Part shown: piece after piece, positions 25,793 to 35,367 of the stretch
How positions within the stretch are numbered: the first letter of the stretch is position 1
Layout: each line of letters begins with the position of its first letter
NCBI RefSeq assembly: GCF_007995055.1
Contig: NZ_VOQQ01000001.1
Location: 496,001 to 560,000, forward strand
Reading direction: 5' to 3'
Source: Sphingosinicella ginsenosidimutans
GTDB taxonomy: Bacteria > Pseudomonadota > Alphaproteobacteria > Sphingomonadales > Sphingomonadaceae
DNA length: 64,000 nucleotides
Notes under the pieces: model-generated
What the model saw: only the letters and a program-made list of their open reading frames with translations
The model's database searches: none
What the model was told of the DNA's origin: nothing
Translations under genes and position numbers: made by a program

Positions 25793-26886
25793 TCAACCTC
25801 AAGTTCTTTCCGTCGCGCCAGATCGCGCTTTATGTGGCGCGCCTGTTCTTCACGCGCAGCTTCGCGGTGCTCGGCGGGCTCGTCGTCATCCTGATGACCC
25901 TCGACCTGCTGGGCACCAGCAGCCAGATCCTCGCCCATCCCGGCAATGGCGATGCCGAACTCTGGCGCTACGTCGGCCTTCGGGTGCCACAGCTCATCAC
26001 CCGCTTCCTTCCGTTCGCGGTGCTGCTCGGCACGCTCATCACCCTGGTCGGGCTCAACCAGCATAGCGAGATCATCACGATGAAGGCGGCCGGGATTTCC
26101 GCGCACCAGATCATCGCCCCGCTCATCATCGCCGGCCTGCTGGTCGCGATCGTCAATTTCGGCTTCAACGAGCGCGTGACGACGCGCGCCAGCGCCGCGC
26201 TCTCCGCATGGGAGGCGGTCGATTATGGCGCGATCCCCCCGGCGACGCGGGTCCATTCCAATGTCTGGGTCCAGAACGGCGACGATCTCATCCTCGCGCG
26301 GCGGGTCAGCGGCGGCGGCGGGCAGGTCCGTCTGGACGGCGTGACCCTTTACGACCGCACCGGCGGCACCCTCCACCGCATCGTCGACGGCCGCAGCGGC
26401 CTGTGGAGAGGTGGCGAGCTCGTGCTCGGCGACGCCACCGAATTCCTCGTCGATACCGGCCAGCAGAGACACGCCGACCGGATCAGCCTCGGTCGCGCGA
26501 TCCGTCCCAACGAATTCACCCTCGCCAGCGCGGATCCCGACGAACAGGATTTCCCCCAGCTTCGCCAGTCGATCGTCGCGCTCGAAAATGCGGGCCGGCC
26601 GACCGCTTCGCTGCGGGCCGGCCTGTGGCACAAGCTGTCGGGACCGCTCTCGACCGTATTGATGCCGCTGCTCGCCGCGGTCGCCGCCTTCGGCCTCGCC
26701 CGCTCGGGACAGCTGTTCGTCCGCGCGGTGATCGGCATGGCGCTCGGCTTCGCCTATTTCGTCGCCGACAATTTCGCGCTGGCGATGGGCAATTTCGGCG
26801 CCTACCCGCCTTTCCTCGCCGCCTGGGGCCCCTTCCTCCTCTTCCTCCTGGTCGGCGAGACGGTGCTGATCCGGACCGAGGAATGA
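25789..26886 (+). CDS. lptG: LPS export permease LptG
   Basis: 365 residues, same family and layout as LptF: TM1 (RSFAVLGGLVVILMTLDLLG), TM2-3 around 65-130 with HSEIITMKAAGISAHQI, a periplasmic domain to about 265, then three TM helices to the end. Coupled to lptF and to the flippase gene by 4-base overlaps, so envelope export genes are co-translated. Confidence 0.92.
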   Translation: MINLKFFPSRQIALYVARLFFTRSFAVLGGLVVILMTLDLLGTSSQILAHPGNGDAELWRYVGLRVPQLITRFLPFAVLLGTLITLVGLNQHSEIITMKAAGISAHQIIAPLIIAGLLVAIVNFGFNERVTTRASAALSAWEAVDYGAIPPATRVHSNVWVQNGDDLILARRVSGGGGQVRLDGVTLYDRTGGTLHRIVDGRSGLWRGGELVLGDATEFLVDTGQQRHADRISLGRAIRPNEFTLASADPDEQDFPQLRQSIVALENAGRPTASLRAGLWHKLSGPLSTVLMPLLAAVAAFGLARSGQLFVRAVIGMALGFAYFVADNFALAMGNFGAYPPFLAAWGPFLLFLLVGETVLIRTEE

Positions 26887-28415
26887 GCGAGGCACCGGCG
26901 GACGCGCCGCCGAACAGGGACGCCGTCACACGCGGCGATGTCGCCCGCGGCGCCGGGCTCGCCGGCCTCAGCCGCGCCGGCGCGCTGATCGAGGCGCTGT
27001 CGCAGCCGCTCTACGTCTGGCTGTTCGGGCTCGCGACCTACGGCCTCTACGCCGCGATGTGGAGCGCGGTGAACCTCGCCGAGAATTTCATCGATCTGTC
27101 GCTGACGACGGCGCTGCAACGGATCGTGCCGACGCGCGGCGACGAGACTCAGGCGCATGGCGCGGTCAAGATCGCCATTCTCGTCGCGCTGGCGCCGGCG
27201 CTGCTGATCGCCCTTCTCGTCTCGATGAACGCCGATTGGGTCGCCGGCTTCATGTCTGCCGCGCCGAAGGATCGCGCCCAGCTGCCGATCGCGGTCGCGA
27301 TCTTCGCCTGGACACTCCCCTTGTGGACCTTCATCGAGGTGGCGACCTCGGCGGCCCGCGCCCGCCGCGCCTTCGGCCCCGAAATCCGCATCCGCATCTT
27401 CTGGGAGCAGATCGCCCGGATCGTCTTCGCGACCGGCTTCTTCTTCCTTGGCTTCCACTCGATCGGGCTGATGATCGGCCATCTGTGCTCGCTCGCCTTC
27501 ACCGCGGCTTTGTGCATCCCGCTGCTGCGACGCTATTATGATCTGAAGCTGGTCGTCCGCGCGCCGATCAGCGCCGCGCTGTTCCGCGAGACGGTGCTGA
27601 CCGCGCTCGGCCTGCTGCCCAGCGCCTTCGCGCGCCGCGTGCTCATCGATGCGCCGACGGTGGCGCTTAACCTCATGCTCCCCGGCGCGCGCGGGGCCGA
27701 CGCCGCCGGCCTGTTCGACATCGCCCGCAAGCTATCGACCGTCACCTTCCTGGTTCGCCAGGCCTTCCAATATGTCCTTGGCCCGCTCGCCAGCGCCCAG
27801 GCCCATGCCGACCGCGCCCGGCTCGGCCCGATCTACCATTTCTCGAGCCGCGTCTCGACCGCTTTGGTCGTCCCGCTCGGCGGCCTCCTCGCCTTCGGCG
27901 GCGTCGACATATTGAGCGTCTATCGGCCCGAGGCGATGGCCGCGCTGCCTTTGCTCTACATCCTCGTCGCCGGCCGCGCGATCGAGGCGATGGTCGGCCC
28001 GGCCTCGGTGATCGTGGAGATGACGGGGCACCGCCTCCTGCCGCTGGTCAACAGCCTGATCGCCTTCATCCTCTGGGGCGTCCTCGCCTGGCTGCTGGTG
28101 CCCGTTCATGGCGGCATCGGCATGGCGATCGCGGTCGCGGTCGCGACCGTCGCCTCCACTTATGCCGCGACGGTGGAGCTCCAGATTTCCGACGGGCTGA
28201 ACCCGTTCGGCTCCCGCCTCCTCGGCGGCCTCGCCGTCGCGCTCGCGGGGGTCGCCGCGATGTGGGGCGTGGTCCAGCTGACCCACGGGCCGATCCGCTT
28301 CGCGCTGGTGGTGGCCTTGTGGGCGCTCACCAGCCGTTTCGCGCTGCGCTACGGACTGACCCGCGACGATCGCTTCGCGCTGGGCGGCTTGTCGCGCGTG
28401 CTCCGGCTCGTCTGA
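26883..28415 (+). CDS. Polysaccharide flippase-like membrane protein (Wzx/MATE superfamily)
   Basis: 510 residues with about 12-14 TM segments in the pattern of Wzx-type lipid-linked oligosaccharide flippases (ARGAGLAGLSRAGALIEALSQ at the start, GLFDIARKLSTVTFLVRQAF near 280). It overlaps lptG by four bases. Next to LptFG and upstream of the nonulosonic-acid cluster, it probably moves a surface glycan precursor. The substrate is unknown. Confidence 0.8.
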   Translation: MSEAPADAPPNRDAVTRGDVARGAGLAGLSRAGALIEALSQPLYVWLFGLATYGLYAAMWSAVNLAENFIDLSLTTALQRIVPTRGDETQAHGAVKIAILVALAPALLIALLVSMNADWVAGFMSAAPKDRAQLPIAVAIFAWTLPLWTFIEVATSAARARRAFGPEIRIRIFWEQIARIVFATGFFFLGFHSIGLMIGHLCSLAFTAALCIPLLRRYYDLKLVVRAPISAALFRETVLTALGLLPSAFARRVLIDAPTVALNLMLPGARGADAAGLFDIARKLSTVTFLVRQAFQYVLGPLASAQAHADRARLGPIYHFSSRVSTALVVPLGGLLAFGGVDILSVYRPEAMAALPLLYILVAGRAIEAMVGPASVIVEMTGHRLLPLVNSLIAFILWGVLAWLLVPVHGGIGMAIAVAVATVASTYAATVELQISDGLNPFGSRLLGGLAVALAGVAAMWGVVQLTHGPIRFALVVALWALTSRFALRYGLTRDDRFALGGLSRVLRLV

Positions 28416-28551
28416 CCCGCTGCCGGCCCGTCCTGCCCGCGCACCGGCCGGCCGGCGCCGCAAAACCGCCTTATTGCCAAGCCATTGCGCCATCCCATAT
28501 CGACATGTTGAGGCCCGCCTGCCTTGCGCCGGGCGCCAGAGGAATAGACAC

Positions 28552-29334
28552 GTGAAGACCGTCCAGCCCCTTCGTTCCGGCTTCTGGAACCGCGAGCATC
28601 ATCTCGACAAGATGAGCTTTCGCGAGCTCGTCATCGCCTATTTTCAATATCCGGCGATCGTCGCCTATCTCGCCTGCGCGGTCGTCGCGATCGGCGTGTT
28701 CGCGTGGCGTCCGGCGCCGCTCGCGCCGAGCCTGATCGCGGTCGCGGCGGCGAGCTTCGCCTATCCGCTCATCTGGTATGTGCTGCACCGCTGGGTGCTG
28801 CACAGCCGCTGGATGTACAAGATGCCGCTCCTCGCCTCGACCTGGAAGCGCATCCATTACGATCATCACCAGGACCCCAATCATCTCGAAGTGCTCTTCG
28901 GCGCGCTGCACACCACGCTGCCGACGATCGCGATCGGCGTCATCCCATTGGGCGCGGCGATCGGCGCCTTCTGGGATGCCCCGCTCGGCGGCGCGGCGAT
29001 CGCCTTCGCGGCGGGCCTGATCACGACCTGCGTGTACGAGTTCGTCCACTGCATCCAGCACCTCGCCTACAAGCCGCGCAACCGCTTCCTCGTCGAGATG
29101 AAGCAGCGGCACATGGAACATCATTTCCATGACGAGGACGGCAATTACGGGATCACGACCTTCTTCTGGGACAAGCTGTTCGGCACCTATTACCAGCGCG
29201 CCCAGCGGCCGCAGAAGAGCCCGACCGTCTTCAACCTCGGCTATACGAGCGAGGAAGCGGCGAAATATCCCTGGGTGTCGGAGCTGTCGGGCGGCGTCGC
29301 CACCGGCCACCCGCGCCGCCGCGCGCGGAACTAG
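28552..29334 (+). CDS. Sterol desaturase / fatty acid hydroxylase family protein
   Basis: 260-residue membrane di-iron enzyme. The histidine boxes are present: HRWVLH, HYDHHQ, HCIQH and HMEHHFH, between three or four TM helices. Relatives hydroxylate sterols, fatty acids, sphingoid bases or carotenoids. In a sphingomonad, lipid A, ceramide or carotenoid modification is possible. The start is GTG at 28552 with AGAGGA upstream. Its 3' end overlaps the convergent cytidylyltransferase gene by four bases. Confidence 0.88.
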   Translation: MKTVQPLRSGFWNREHHLDKMSFRELVIAYFQYPAIVAYLACAVVAIGVFAWRPAPLAPSLIAVAAASFAYPLIWYVLHRWVLHSRWMYKMPLLASTWKRIHYDHHQDPNHLEVLFGALHTTLPTIAIGVIPLGAAIGAFWDAPLGGAAIAFAAGLITTCVYEFVHCIQHLAYKPRNRFLVEMKQRHMEHHFHDEDGNYGITTFFWDKLFGTYYQRAQRPQKSPTVFNLGYTSEEAAKYPWVSELSGGVATGHPRRRARN

Positions 29335-30089
29335 GCGGCTTTCCGGCCGGAAAAGTCCGGCCGTTCGATCCGGTTGTCGATCAGCCACTTCGCCGTCGTC
29401 TCGAGGTCGGCGGCGTCGTGCACGTCGTGGCACCCCTGGGTCTCATAAGGCAGGATGCGCGATCCCATGCACGGCCAGGGCGCCTGCCCTTGCGGATCGA
29501 ACACCGCGCGGCGGCCGCGCAGCACCCAGAAACTGTGGTCGAAGAAATAGGCGGTCGGCAGGTCCTGCCGGTTGGCCGAGACCGTGCCCGCCTCCTCGAC
29601 GAAGGGCGAAAGCGATCCGTCCGCCGTCAACCGCTTGGCGCGCATCGGATGATAATCCGGCCGCTGGTGGGCGGGGACGACTGCGGTCGCCTGCGGATTG
29701 GCGATCAGGAGGTCGATGCACGCGTCGATCTGCGCCTCGCTGATCGTGCCGACATTGGCGTGCTGGACGACGAGGATGTCGATCGGGCCGTCCTGCTCCA
29801 TGCGGGCGAAGGCGTGGCGGACGGCGTCGGTGCTCTGCGCGGTCGCGGTGGCGAGCTCGGCCGGTCGGGCGATGGGCGCATAGCCGGCGATCGCGGCGGT
29901 CTCGAGGATTCGCGGGCAATCGCTGCTGCAATAGAAGCGGGTGACATGGCGGCTGCGCCGCGCCGCCGACGCCGACCAGAGCAGCAGCGGGACGCCGAGC
30001 ACCGGCAGGATGTTCTTGTCCCTGAACGAGCTGCCGCCGCGACCGATCATCAGCGCCGCGACGCTGGGCCGCCTCTCCGCCCCGCTCAT
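29331..30089 (-). CDS. Acylneuraminate cytidylyltransferase-like (CMP-sugar synthase)
   Basis: 252 residues. The NeuA/PseF/KdsB nucleotide-binding pattern opens the protein (ALMIGRGGSSFRDKNILPVLG VPLLLWS is contiguous in the gene); DILVVQHAN follows at about 100 in place of the usual VLLQPTSP. It should activate a nonulosonic acid as the CMP-sugar. It overlaps the NeuB fusion gene by four bases (ATGA), so the two steps are co-translated. The exact sugar cannot be told. Confidence 0.82.
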   Translation of the reverse strand: MSGAERRPSVAALMIGRGGSSFRDKNILPVLGVPLLLWSASAARRSRHVTRFYCSSDCPRILETAAIAGYAPIARPAELATATAQSTDAVRHAFARMEQDGPIDILVVQHANVGTISEAQIDACIDLLIANPQATAVVPAHQRPDYHPMRAKRLTADGSLSPFVEEAGTVSANRQDLPTAYFFDHSFWVLRGRRAVFDPQGQAPWPCMGSRILPYETQGCHDVHDAADLETTAKWLIDNRIERPDFSGRKAA

Positions 30090-31612
30090 GCGGCGGCTCG
30101 CAGATATTTGTGGTGCTCGCTCGGATTGACCGCCTTCACCTCGGAGCCGACCAGCTCCTCCGCCTCGCGGATCCTGGCGACATAGTCGCGGAAATCGGGC
30201 GTCGAGAGATCGACCGCGACGGCATCGAAATGCGCCCAATCGGTGTTGCCGAGCTTGACGTGCTTTTCCACCATCCGCGCGCCGGCCGCGACCGCGAGCG
30301 CCGAGGCGAGCCAGCCGAAATCATGGCTCGAATAGCCGGGGATGAGCCGCGGATGGGCCTGGGACAGCGCATGATAATGGCGAACGACGCCGATATTGCA
30401 GTCCGCCGCCGGCGTCGGATAGGCCGAATTGCACTGGAGCAGATAAAGCGCTTCGCACCTGGTGAAGCGCGAGAGCACCCAATCCTCATAGGCCTGGTCG
30501 GTCATCCCCGTGGACAGCACGACGCCGCCGCGCCAGCCCTCCGCCACCGCGGTCAGATAATCGCGATGCTCCGAAATCGTGCTGGGCAGCTTGATAAGGT
30601 CCGGATCGAACTGGCGGATGAAATCGAACGATGGCCGGTCGAGGATCGAGGCGAACCAGCCGATGCCGAGATCGCGGCAGAGCGAATCGACGAACGCGAA
30701 ATCGTCAGCGTTCAATTCGAGCTGGTAGCGGTAATCGGCGAAGGTCCGGCCGAACGGCGAGACATAAGGCGATGCCAGCTGCTCGGCCGAATAGAAGGTC
30801 GCGACGTCGCGTTTCTGGAGCTTCACATAATCGGCGCCGGCGGCGCGGGCGGCGCGGATCATCCGCTCCAGCCGGTCGCGATCGCCGAAATGATTGGTGG
30901 TGAGCTCGGCCGTGACCGCGACCTTCGGCTGCGCGGCGGCCTCGCCGGTGCGCGCGCCGAAGCGCCGGTTCAGCGCCTCGCCGTCGATCTGCGAGAAGGA
31001 ACGGTTGCCGACATGGACGATGTCGATCTCCGAATCCTTCAGCATGTAGAGTGCGTTGAGGAAGAAGAATTCCTGGAATCCGACGCGGAAATAGCGATCG
31101 GCGCTGTTGCCCGGCGCATAATCGCGGCCGACGGCGCGGGCGAGGCCGGCTTCGGCCTGGAAATCGAAGCCGACCATGTAGACGGTCTGCCGCCGCCCGC
31201 GCGCCGCCGCGACCATCCGCGCCATCCGCAGCGCCGAGAGGAAGAGCACCTCCTCGATCGCGAAATCCTCGCCAAGCAGCCGCTGCATCATCAGGTCGCC
31301 GCCGTCATTGCCCATCGGCGCGAACGGCGCGTCGAGCACCTCGCCGCGCGCAGGGCGGAAGCCGGTCGAGGTCACATAGAGGCGCGAGCGCAGGCCGTTG
31401 CGGACGAGCGAATCCTCGACCCACTTGTCGTGGAACAGGGTGATGTCGGCCGGGGCGATCCGCTCGGCATCGTTGACGGCGATGACCAGCGCGCCGGCCA
31501 GCACCTCCGGCGCGATCGCGTCAGCCGACGGCCCTTTGCCGAGGATGAAGATCGTGTCGGTGCTGTATATCGATGCGATATCGGCGATCCGGCTCGAGAA
31601 ATGATCCGTCAT
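30086..31612 (-). CDS. Fusion of a DUF115/MptE-like domain with a NeuB-type synthase
   Basis: 508 residues from ATG 31612. Residues about 15-225 contain FILGKGPSADAIAPEVLAGA and VIAVNDAERIAPADITLFHD, typical of DUF115/MptE-like sugar-chain proteins. Residues about 235-500 are a NeuB barrel (VAVTAELTTNHFGDRDRLER, AGADYVKLQKRD, STISEHRDYL, GYSSHD, EKHVKL). The C-terminal SAF domain of classical NeuB is absent. Its first 92 bases overlap the upstream inositol-phosphatase-like gene in another frame. Likely makes a nonulosonic acid and may also help attach it. Confidence 0.8.
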   Translation of the reverse strand: MTDHFSSRIADIASIYSTDTIFILGKGPSADAIAPEVLAGALVIAVNDAERIAPADITLFHDKWVEDSLVRNGLRSRLYVTSTGFRPARGEVLDAPFAPMGNDGGDLMMQRLLGEDFAIEEVLFLSALRMARMVAAARGRRQTVYMVGFDFQAEAGLARAVGRDYAPGNSADRYFRVGFQEFFFLNALYMLKDSEIDIVHVGNRSFSQIDGEALNRRFGARTGEAAAQPKVAVTAELTTNHFGDRDRLERMIRAARAAGADYVKLQKRDVATFYSAEQLASPYVSPFGRTFADYRYQLELNADDFAFVDSLCRDLGIGWFASILDRPSFDFIRQFDPDLIKLPSTISEHRDYLTAVAEGWRGGVVLSTGMTDQAYEDWVLSRFTRCEALYLLQCNSAYPTPAADCNIGVVRHYHALSQAHPRLIPGYSSHDFGWLASALAVAAGARMVEKHVKLGNTDWAHFDAVAVDLSTPDFRDYVARIREAEELVGSEVKAVNPSEHHKYLRAAA

Positions 31613-32243
31613 ATTCTTCCCCATCGACGGTGACGGCGCAGCCATGCTCGAGCGCCAGCATCAGGCCGGCGGCGAGATCCCATGAACGGGCGCCTTTCGG
31701 GTTGGTGAACCGCGCGAGCGTGCCGCGCACGACATTGTAGAGATTGAAGACCGCGCAGCCGAAGATCCGCCCCTCCGGCGTCTCCGCGAGTCCGGTGCCG
31801 ATCGCCGCCGACCAGGAGGACGAAAAACCGGCGATCCGCGACTGGAAGGGCTCGAACCGGTCGCCGCTGGCGAGATGGTCGCCAAGCTCGGGCAGCATCA
31901 GCAGGCTTCCGCGATGGGCGCGCCCTTCCCACAGGCTCAGCGATGTGCCCCACAATTTGAGGCCGGAGCAGAAATTCTCGGTGCCGTCGATCGGATCGAG
32001 GATCGCGACCCAGCCCTCGGCGGGCGCCGGGCCGCCGGCATAGCCTTCCTCGCCGATCAGGGTAAGGCCGGGGAGCCGCGCCGCGAGCCAATCCGCGATG
32101 CGCGATTCAAGCAGGATATCCGCCTCGGTCACCGGGCTTCCGTCCGCCTTCCAGCGCACCGCGCGGCGGCGCGCGAGCACCTCCGGCAGGCTGTCGGCGA
32201 CGAGCCCTCGAACGCCGTCAAGCAGGGCGGCGGCGTCGCTCAT
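31521..32243 (-). CDS. Inositol monophosphatase family protein
   Basis: 240 residues. The metal-binding motifs are intact: GEEGYAGG (about 70), ILDPIDGTENFCSG (about 89) and ARSWDLAAGLMLALEHG near the C-terminus (WDxAAG). Family members remove phosphate from inositol phosphates, sugar bisphosphates or PAP. Inside a nonulosonic-acid cluster it may dephosphorylate the NeuB product. It overlaps the upstream gene by four bases and the downstream fusion gene by about 92. Confidence 0.85.
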   Translation of the reverse strand: MSDAAALLDGVRGLVADSLPEVLARRRAVRWKADGSPVTEADILLESRIADWLAARLPGLTLIGEEGYAGGPAPAEGWVAILDPIDGTENFCSGLKLWGTSLSLWEGRAHRGSLLMLPELGDHLASGDRFEPFQSRIAGFSSSWSAAIGTGLAETPEGRIFGCAVFNLYNVVRGTLARFTNPKGARSWDLAAGLMLALEHGCAVTVDGEEYDGSFLEPDRRYRIDIQHRHDLHPRQRAVG

Positions 32244-33439
32244 GCGGCCATGCGCTGGTAGCGGACGTTGCGCAGCCGCAGTTGCCGCGCCCGGCGGCGA
32301 CGGAATGTATCGAGATTGTCCGCCCAGCGATCCGGGTTGAGCGGCCGGCGGATGAAATCCATGATCTCCGCCGCGCTGAGCTTGCGGTTGGTGAGATCGA
32401 CGGCGCTGTTGGCGATGTGAAAGGCGAACCAGCGCTTCAGCGTCGCGGCGCAGGGCGGCGTCGCCCGCCGCTCGCGCACCGCCGCCGCAAAGGCGTGGAG
32501 ATCGCTTTCCATGTTGAGCCAGGGCGCGGTCGCATGGCCGGGCGGGCGGATCATCGGCACGCCATAATAGCCGAAGACGAGGTGGCTCTTGCTGAGATCG
32601 AGCACCGCGCCGTCGCAATCGCGGGCAAGGATATCGGTGGCGTTCACATCGGGAATGTCGAAGCGGATCAACGCGGCGCGGCTGCCGAGCGACGCGATCC
32701 GCGCCTCGATCGCGCTGTTGTCGGCATGGCGTTCGTTCACCGGATGATTGGTGAAGGCGAGGAAGACGTTCTCGTCGAACGCCTCGACGACGCGGTCGAC
32801 GAGCACCTGATTGTCGGCGAACAGGCGATGCGGGACGGTGAAGCTCTCCGCCAGTTCATATTCGAGCGGCACCGCGATCACCGTGCGATCCGGATCGACG
32901 CCGAACCGCTCGCGCCACGAGGGTGCCGGGCCGTTCAACTCCTCCTCATAATCCGCCCAGATATCGGCGAACGCCGCGTCGAGCATCGCGCCGAGTTCGT
33001 CGCCGAGCGGCGGCAGGTTGCCGAACTCGAAGACCCGGGTCGTGAAGATGACCGGATTGCCGCTGTTGGCGAACGGCGCCGCCGCCCCTTCCATGATGAA
33101 GCGGACGGTGCCCGGAAAGGCGTGGATCACCTCCGGATCGGCGCAGCGGCACAGGACATAATCGGGATCGATCGCGGCGGCGAGCGCGCGGACGTCGGCA
33201 TGATCGGTGCCGTGATTGCGCAGCGCGCGATTATTCTCGCCATCCAGGATGTGCCAGCCGATCTCCGGCCCGTCGGCAAAGGCCATGAGCTGTTCGCCCG
33301 ACAGGCCGGTTCCCTGCCATTCGGGCGGCACCATGATATGCACTTCATGCTCGGTTGCGAGCTTGCGGGCGATCGGCCCGACGATGTTGTTGAACCACCA
33401 GCAGGTGACGTTCGGCAGATAGAACAGGATGCGTGCCAT
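32240..33439 (-). CDS. Glycosyltransferase-like surface polysaccharide protein
   Basis: 399 residues, two-lobed Rossmann pattern as in GT-B glycosyltransferases (MARILFYLPNVTCWWFNNIV at the start; a C-terminal lobe with DGAVLDLSKSHLVFGYYGVP). No specific family recognised. It is the first gene of the four-gene leftward cluster ending in the CMP-sugar synthase, so it probably handles the same glycan. The ATG at 33439 fits the start of the first beta strand. Confidence 0.65.
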   Translation of the reverse strand: MARILFYLPNVTCWWFNNIVGPIARKLATEHEVHIMVPPEWQGTGLSGEQLMAFADGPEIGWHILDGENNRALRNHGTDHADVRALAAAIDPDYVLCRCADPEVIHAFPGTVRFIMEGAAAPFANSGNPVIFTTRVFEFGNLPPLGDELGAMLDAAFADIWADYEEELNGPAPSWRERFGVDPDRTVIAVPLEYELAESFTVPHRLFADNQVLVDRVVEAFDENVFLAFTNHPVNERHADNSAIEARIASLGSRAALIRFDIPDVNATDILARDCDGAVLDLSKSHLVFGYYGVPMIRPPGHATAPWLNMESDLHAFAAAVRERRATPPCAATLKRWFAFHIANSAVDLTNRKLSAAEIMDFIRRPLNPDRWADNLDTFRRRRARQLRLRNVRYQRMAA

Positions 33440-33576
33440 TCCGGCCCCCCAAGATCGCGCGCGCCGTTTGTCGCCGGAACTTCTTTCGATGTGGTAAAAA
33501 TGGTGTTCACCATCTGCGGCCGGCGCCGCGCGGTGGGCGGTGACAGCGCCGCGGCGAGCCGCTACCAACGCCGGCC

Positions 33577-34731
33577 ATGAGCCAATCCCCCGTCGCCGTC
33601 CGCCCCGTCCGCAGCAAGGCGGACAAGAAGGCCTTCATCGACCTCGCCTATCGGCTGAATGCGGACGATCCCAATTGGGTGCCCCCGCTGAAGGACGAGG
33701 TGAACGGCCTCATCACGCCCGACAAGAATCCCTGGTTCGAACATGGCGAAGCGCAATTCTTCCTGGCCGAGCGCGCGGGCAGGATCGTCGGCCGCATCTC
33801 CGCCCAGGTGGACAGGCTCGTGCTCGAACATATGGGCGCCGGCCTCGGCCAATGGGGCATGTTCGAGGGCGAGGACGAGGAGACGTTCAGGGCGCTGATC
33901 GCCGCCGCCGAGGGCTGGCTTCGCGAGAAGGGCATGACCCGGTCGATGGGGCCGTTCAGCCTTGGCATCTGGGACGAGCCGGGGCTCCTGATCGAAGGCC
34001 ACGATCATCCGCCGATGGTGATGATGGGTCACAACAAGGCGGCCTATGAACCGTGGGTCGAGGCCGCCGGCTATGCCAAGGCCAAGGATCTCTACACGTT
34101 CGAGCTCGACGTCACGAAGCAGTTCCCACCGCTCGTCCAGCGGATCGTCGCCGCTGGCGAGAAGAACCCGCGAATCCGCCTGCGCGATGTCGACAAGAGC
34201 CGCTTCGACGAGGAAGCTGCGCTGATCCTGTCGATCCTCAACGATGCCTGGTCGACCAACTGGGGCTTCATCCCGCTGACCGACGCGGAGATCGCCTTCG
34301 CCGGCAAGAAGCTGAAGCCGATCGTGTTCGGCGACATGATCCGCATCGCCGAGCTTGAAAGCGACGGCGTCTGGGAGCCGGTCGCCTTCATGATGACGCT
34401 ACCCGATCTCAACCTGCTGATGAAGGATCTTGGCGGCGAGCTGTTTCCGTTCGGCTGGGCCAAATTGCTGTGGCGCCTCCATCGCAAGCGGTTCGCGCAG
34501 GCCCGCGTGCCGCTCATGGGCGTCGTGAAGCGCCTTCAGGCGAGCCGCCTCGCCAGCCAGCTTGCCTTCATGCTGATCGAGACGATCCGTGCGGGCACCG
34601 TCGCGCATTACGGCACGACGCGCGGCGAGGTCGGCTGGGTGCTTGAGGATAACGGGCCGATGATCTCGATCGCAGAGGCCATCGATTCCAGGCGCAACCG
34701 CACCTATCGCATCTACGAAAAGGCGCTTTGA
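33577..34731 (+). CDS. GNAT-like protein of unknown substrate
   Basis: 384 residues. The N-terminal third has an acetyltransferase pattern (FFLAERAGRIVGRISAQVDR; GMFEGEDEETFRALIAAAEG), and a second GNAT-like lobe covers about 200-370. Alphaproteobacterial homologs are usually left as hypothetical or N-acetyltransferase. No signal peptide or TM helix. Divergent from the nonulosonic-acid cluster. Substrate unknown. Confidence 0.65.
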   Translation: MSQSPVAVRPVRSKADKKAFIDLAYRLNADDPNWVPPLKDEVNGLITPDKNPWFEHGEAQFFLAERAGRIVGRISAQVDRLVLEHMGAGLGQWGMFEGEDEETFRALIAAAEGWLREKGMTRSMGPFSLGIWDEPGLLIEGHDHPPMVMMGHNKAAYEPWVEAAGYAKAKDLYTFELDVTKQFPPLVQRIVAAGEKNPRIRLRDVDKSRFDEEAALILSILNDAWSTNWGFIPLTDAEIAFAGKKLKPIVFGDMIRIAELESDGVWEPVAFMMTLPDLNLLMKDLGGELFPFGWAKLLWRLHRKRFAQARVPLMGVVKRLQASRLASQLAFMLIETIRAGTVAHYGTTRGEVGWVLEDNGPMISIAEAIDSRRNRTYRIYEKAL

Positions 34732-34824
34732 GCGGGCACAGGCGCGCTTCGCCGCACAGGGCACTTGGCGCGCCTCGCTTCTCGCCGCTATGATCGTCAG
34801 ACCTGCGCCAGTTGGGGATGGCCG

Positions 34825-35367
34825 ATGAAGTCTGGATCCGTGCTCCTGTTGCTCGCTCTGCTGCCCGCGCTCGGCGCCTGCGACAAAATCATGCCCGGCG
34901 CCTCGGGAAACAACAGCGCCGCCGCAAGCAACCAGAGCGGCGGGAACAAGCTGGGCATGGCTGGCGGCACCGCCGGCGGCGGCCCGGTCAGCGACGCGGG
35001 CATCACCGACAGCCGCGCGCTGGGCGGGCTCGGCGGCGCCAATGGCGATGCGATGGCCGACGGAGGGGGCAAGCCGACGGGCCCCGATGCGGCGATCGTC
35101 CCGACATCCTCGTCCGATCCCATCGACCCGCGGGCGCTGGTTGGGCGCTGGGGCGATTTCGGCAGCTGCGCCCAGCCGATCGACATGCGGGCCGACGGCA
35201 GTTTCACGACCGCCGATGGCGGACGAGGGAACTGGACCCTGAACGGCGACTCGCTGAGGTTGAACGGCCCGGGCGGCAATATCGACCTCAGGCTGCAATC
35301 GGTCACGCCGTCGCAGATCATCCTGGTCAATCCTGATGGTTCGGTTGGGAGGTCGCAGCGGTGCTGA
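34825..35367 (+). CDS. Putative lipoprotein, paralog of the next gene
   Basis: 180 residues. Signal peptide with lipobox (LLLALLPALGAC, Cys19), then a G/N/S-rich linker to about residue 105, then a small domain of about 70 residues beginning ALVGRWGDFGSCAQPIDM and ending VGRSQRC. The same domain makes up most of the next gene. Probably anchored in the outer membrane. Function unknown. Confidence 0.75.
   Translation: MKSGSVLLLLALLPALGACDKIMPGASGNNSAAASNQSGGNKLGMAGGTAGGGPVSDAGITDSRALGGLGGANGDAMADGGGKPTGPDAAIVPTSSSDPIDPRALVGRWGDFGSCAQPIDMRADGSFTTADGGRGNWTLNGDSLRLNGPGGNIDLRLQSVTPSQIILVNPDGSVGRSQRC

Noticed and set aside
30110..31633. 507-codon plus-strand frame opposite the NeuB fusion
   Set aside because: Antisense shadow with no domain.
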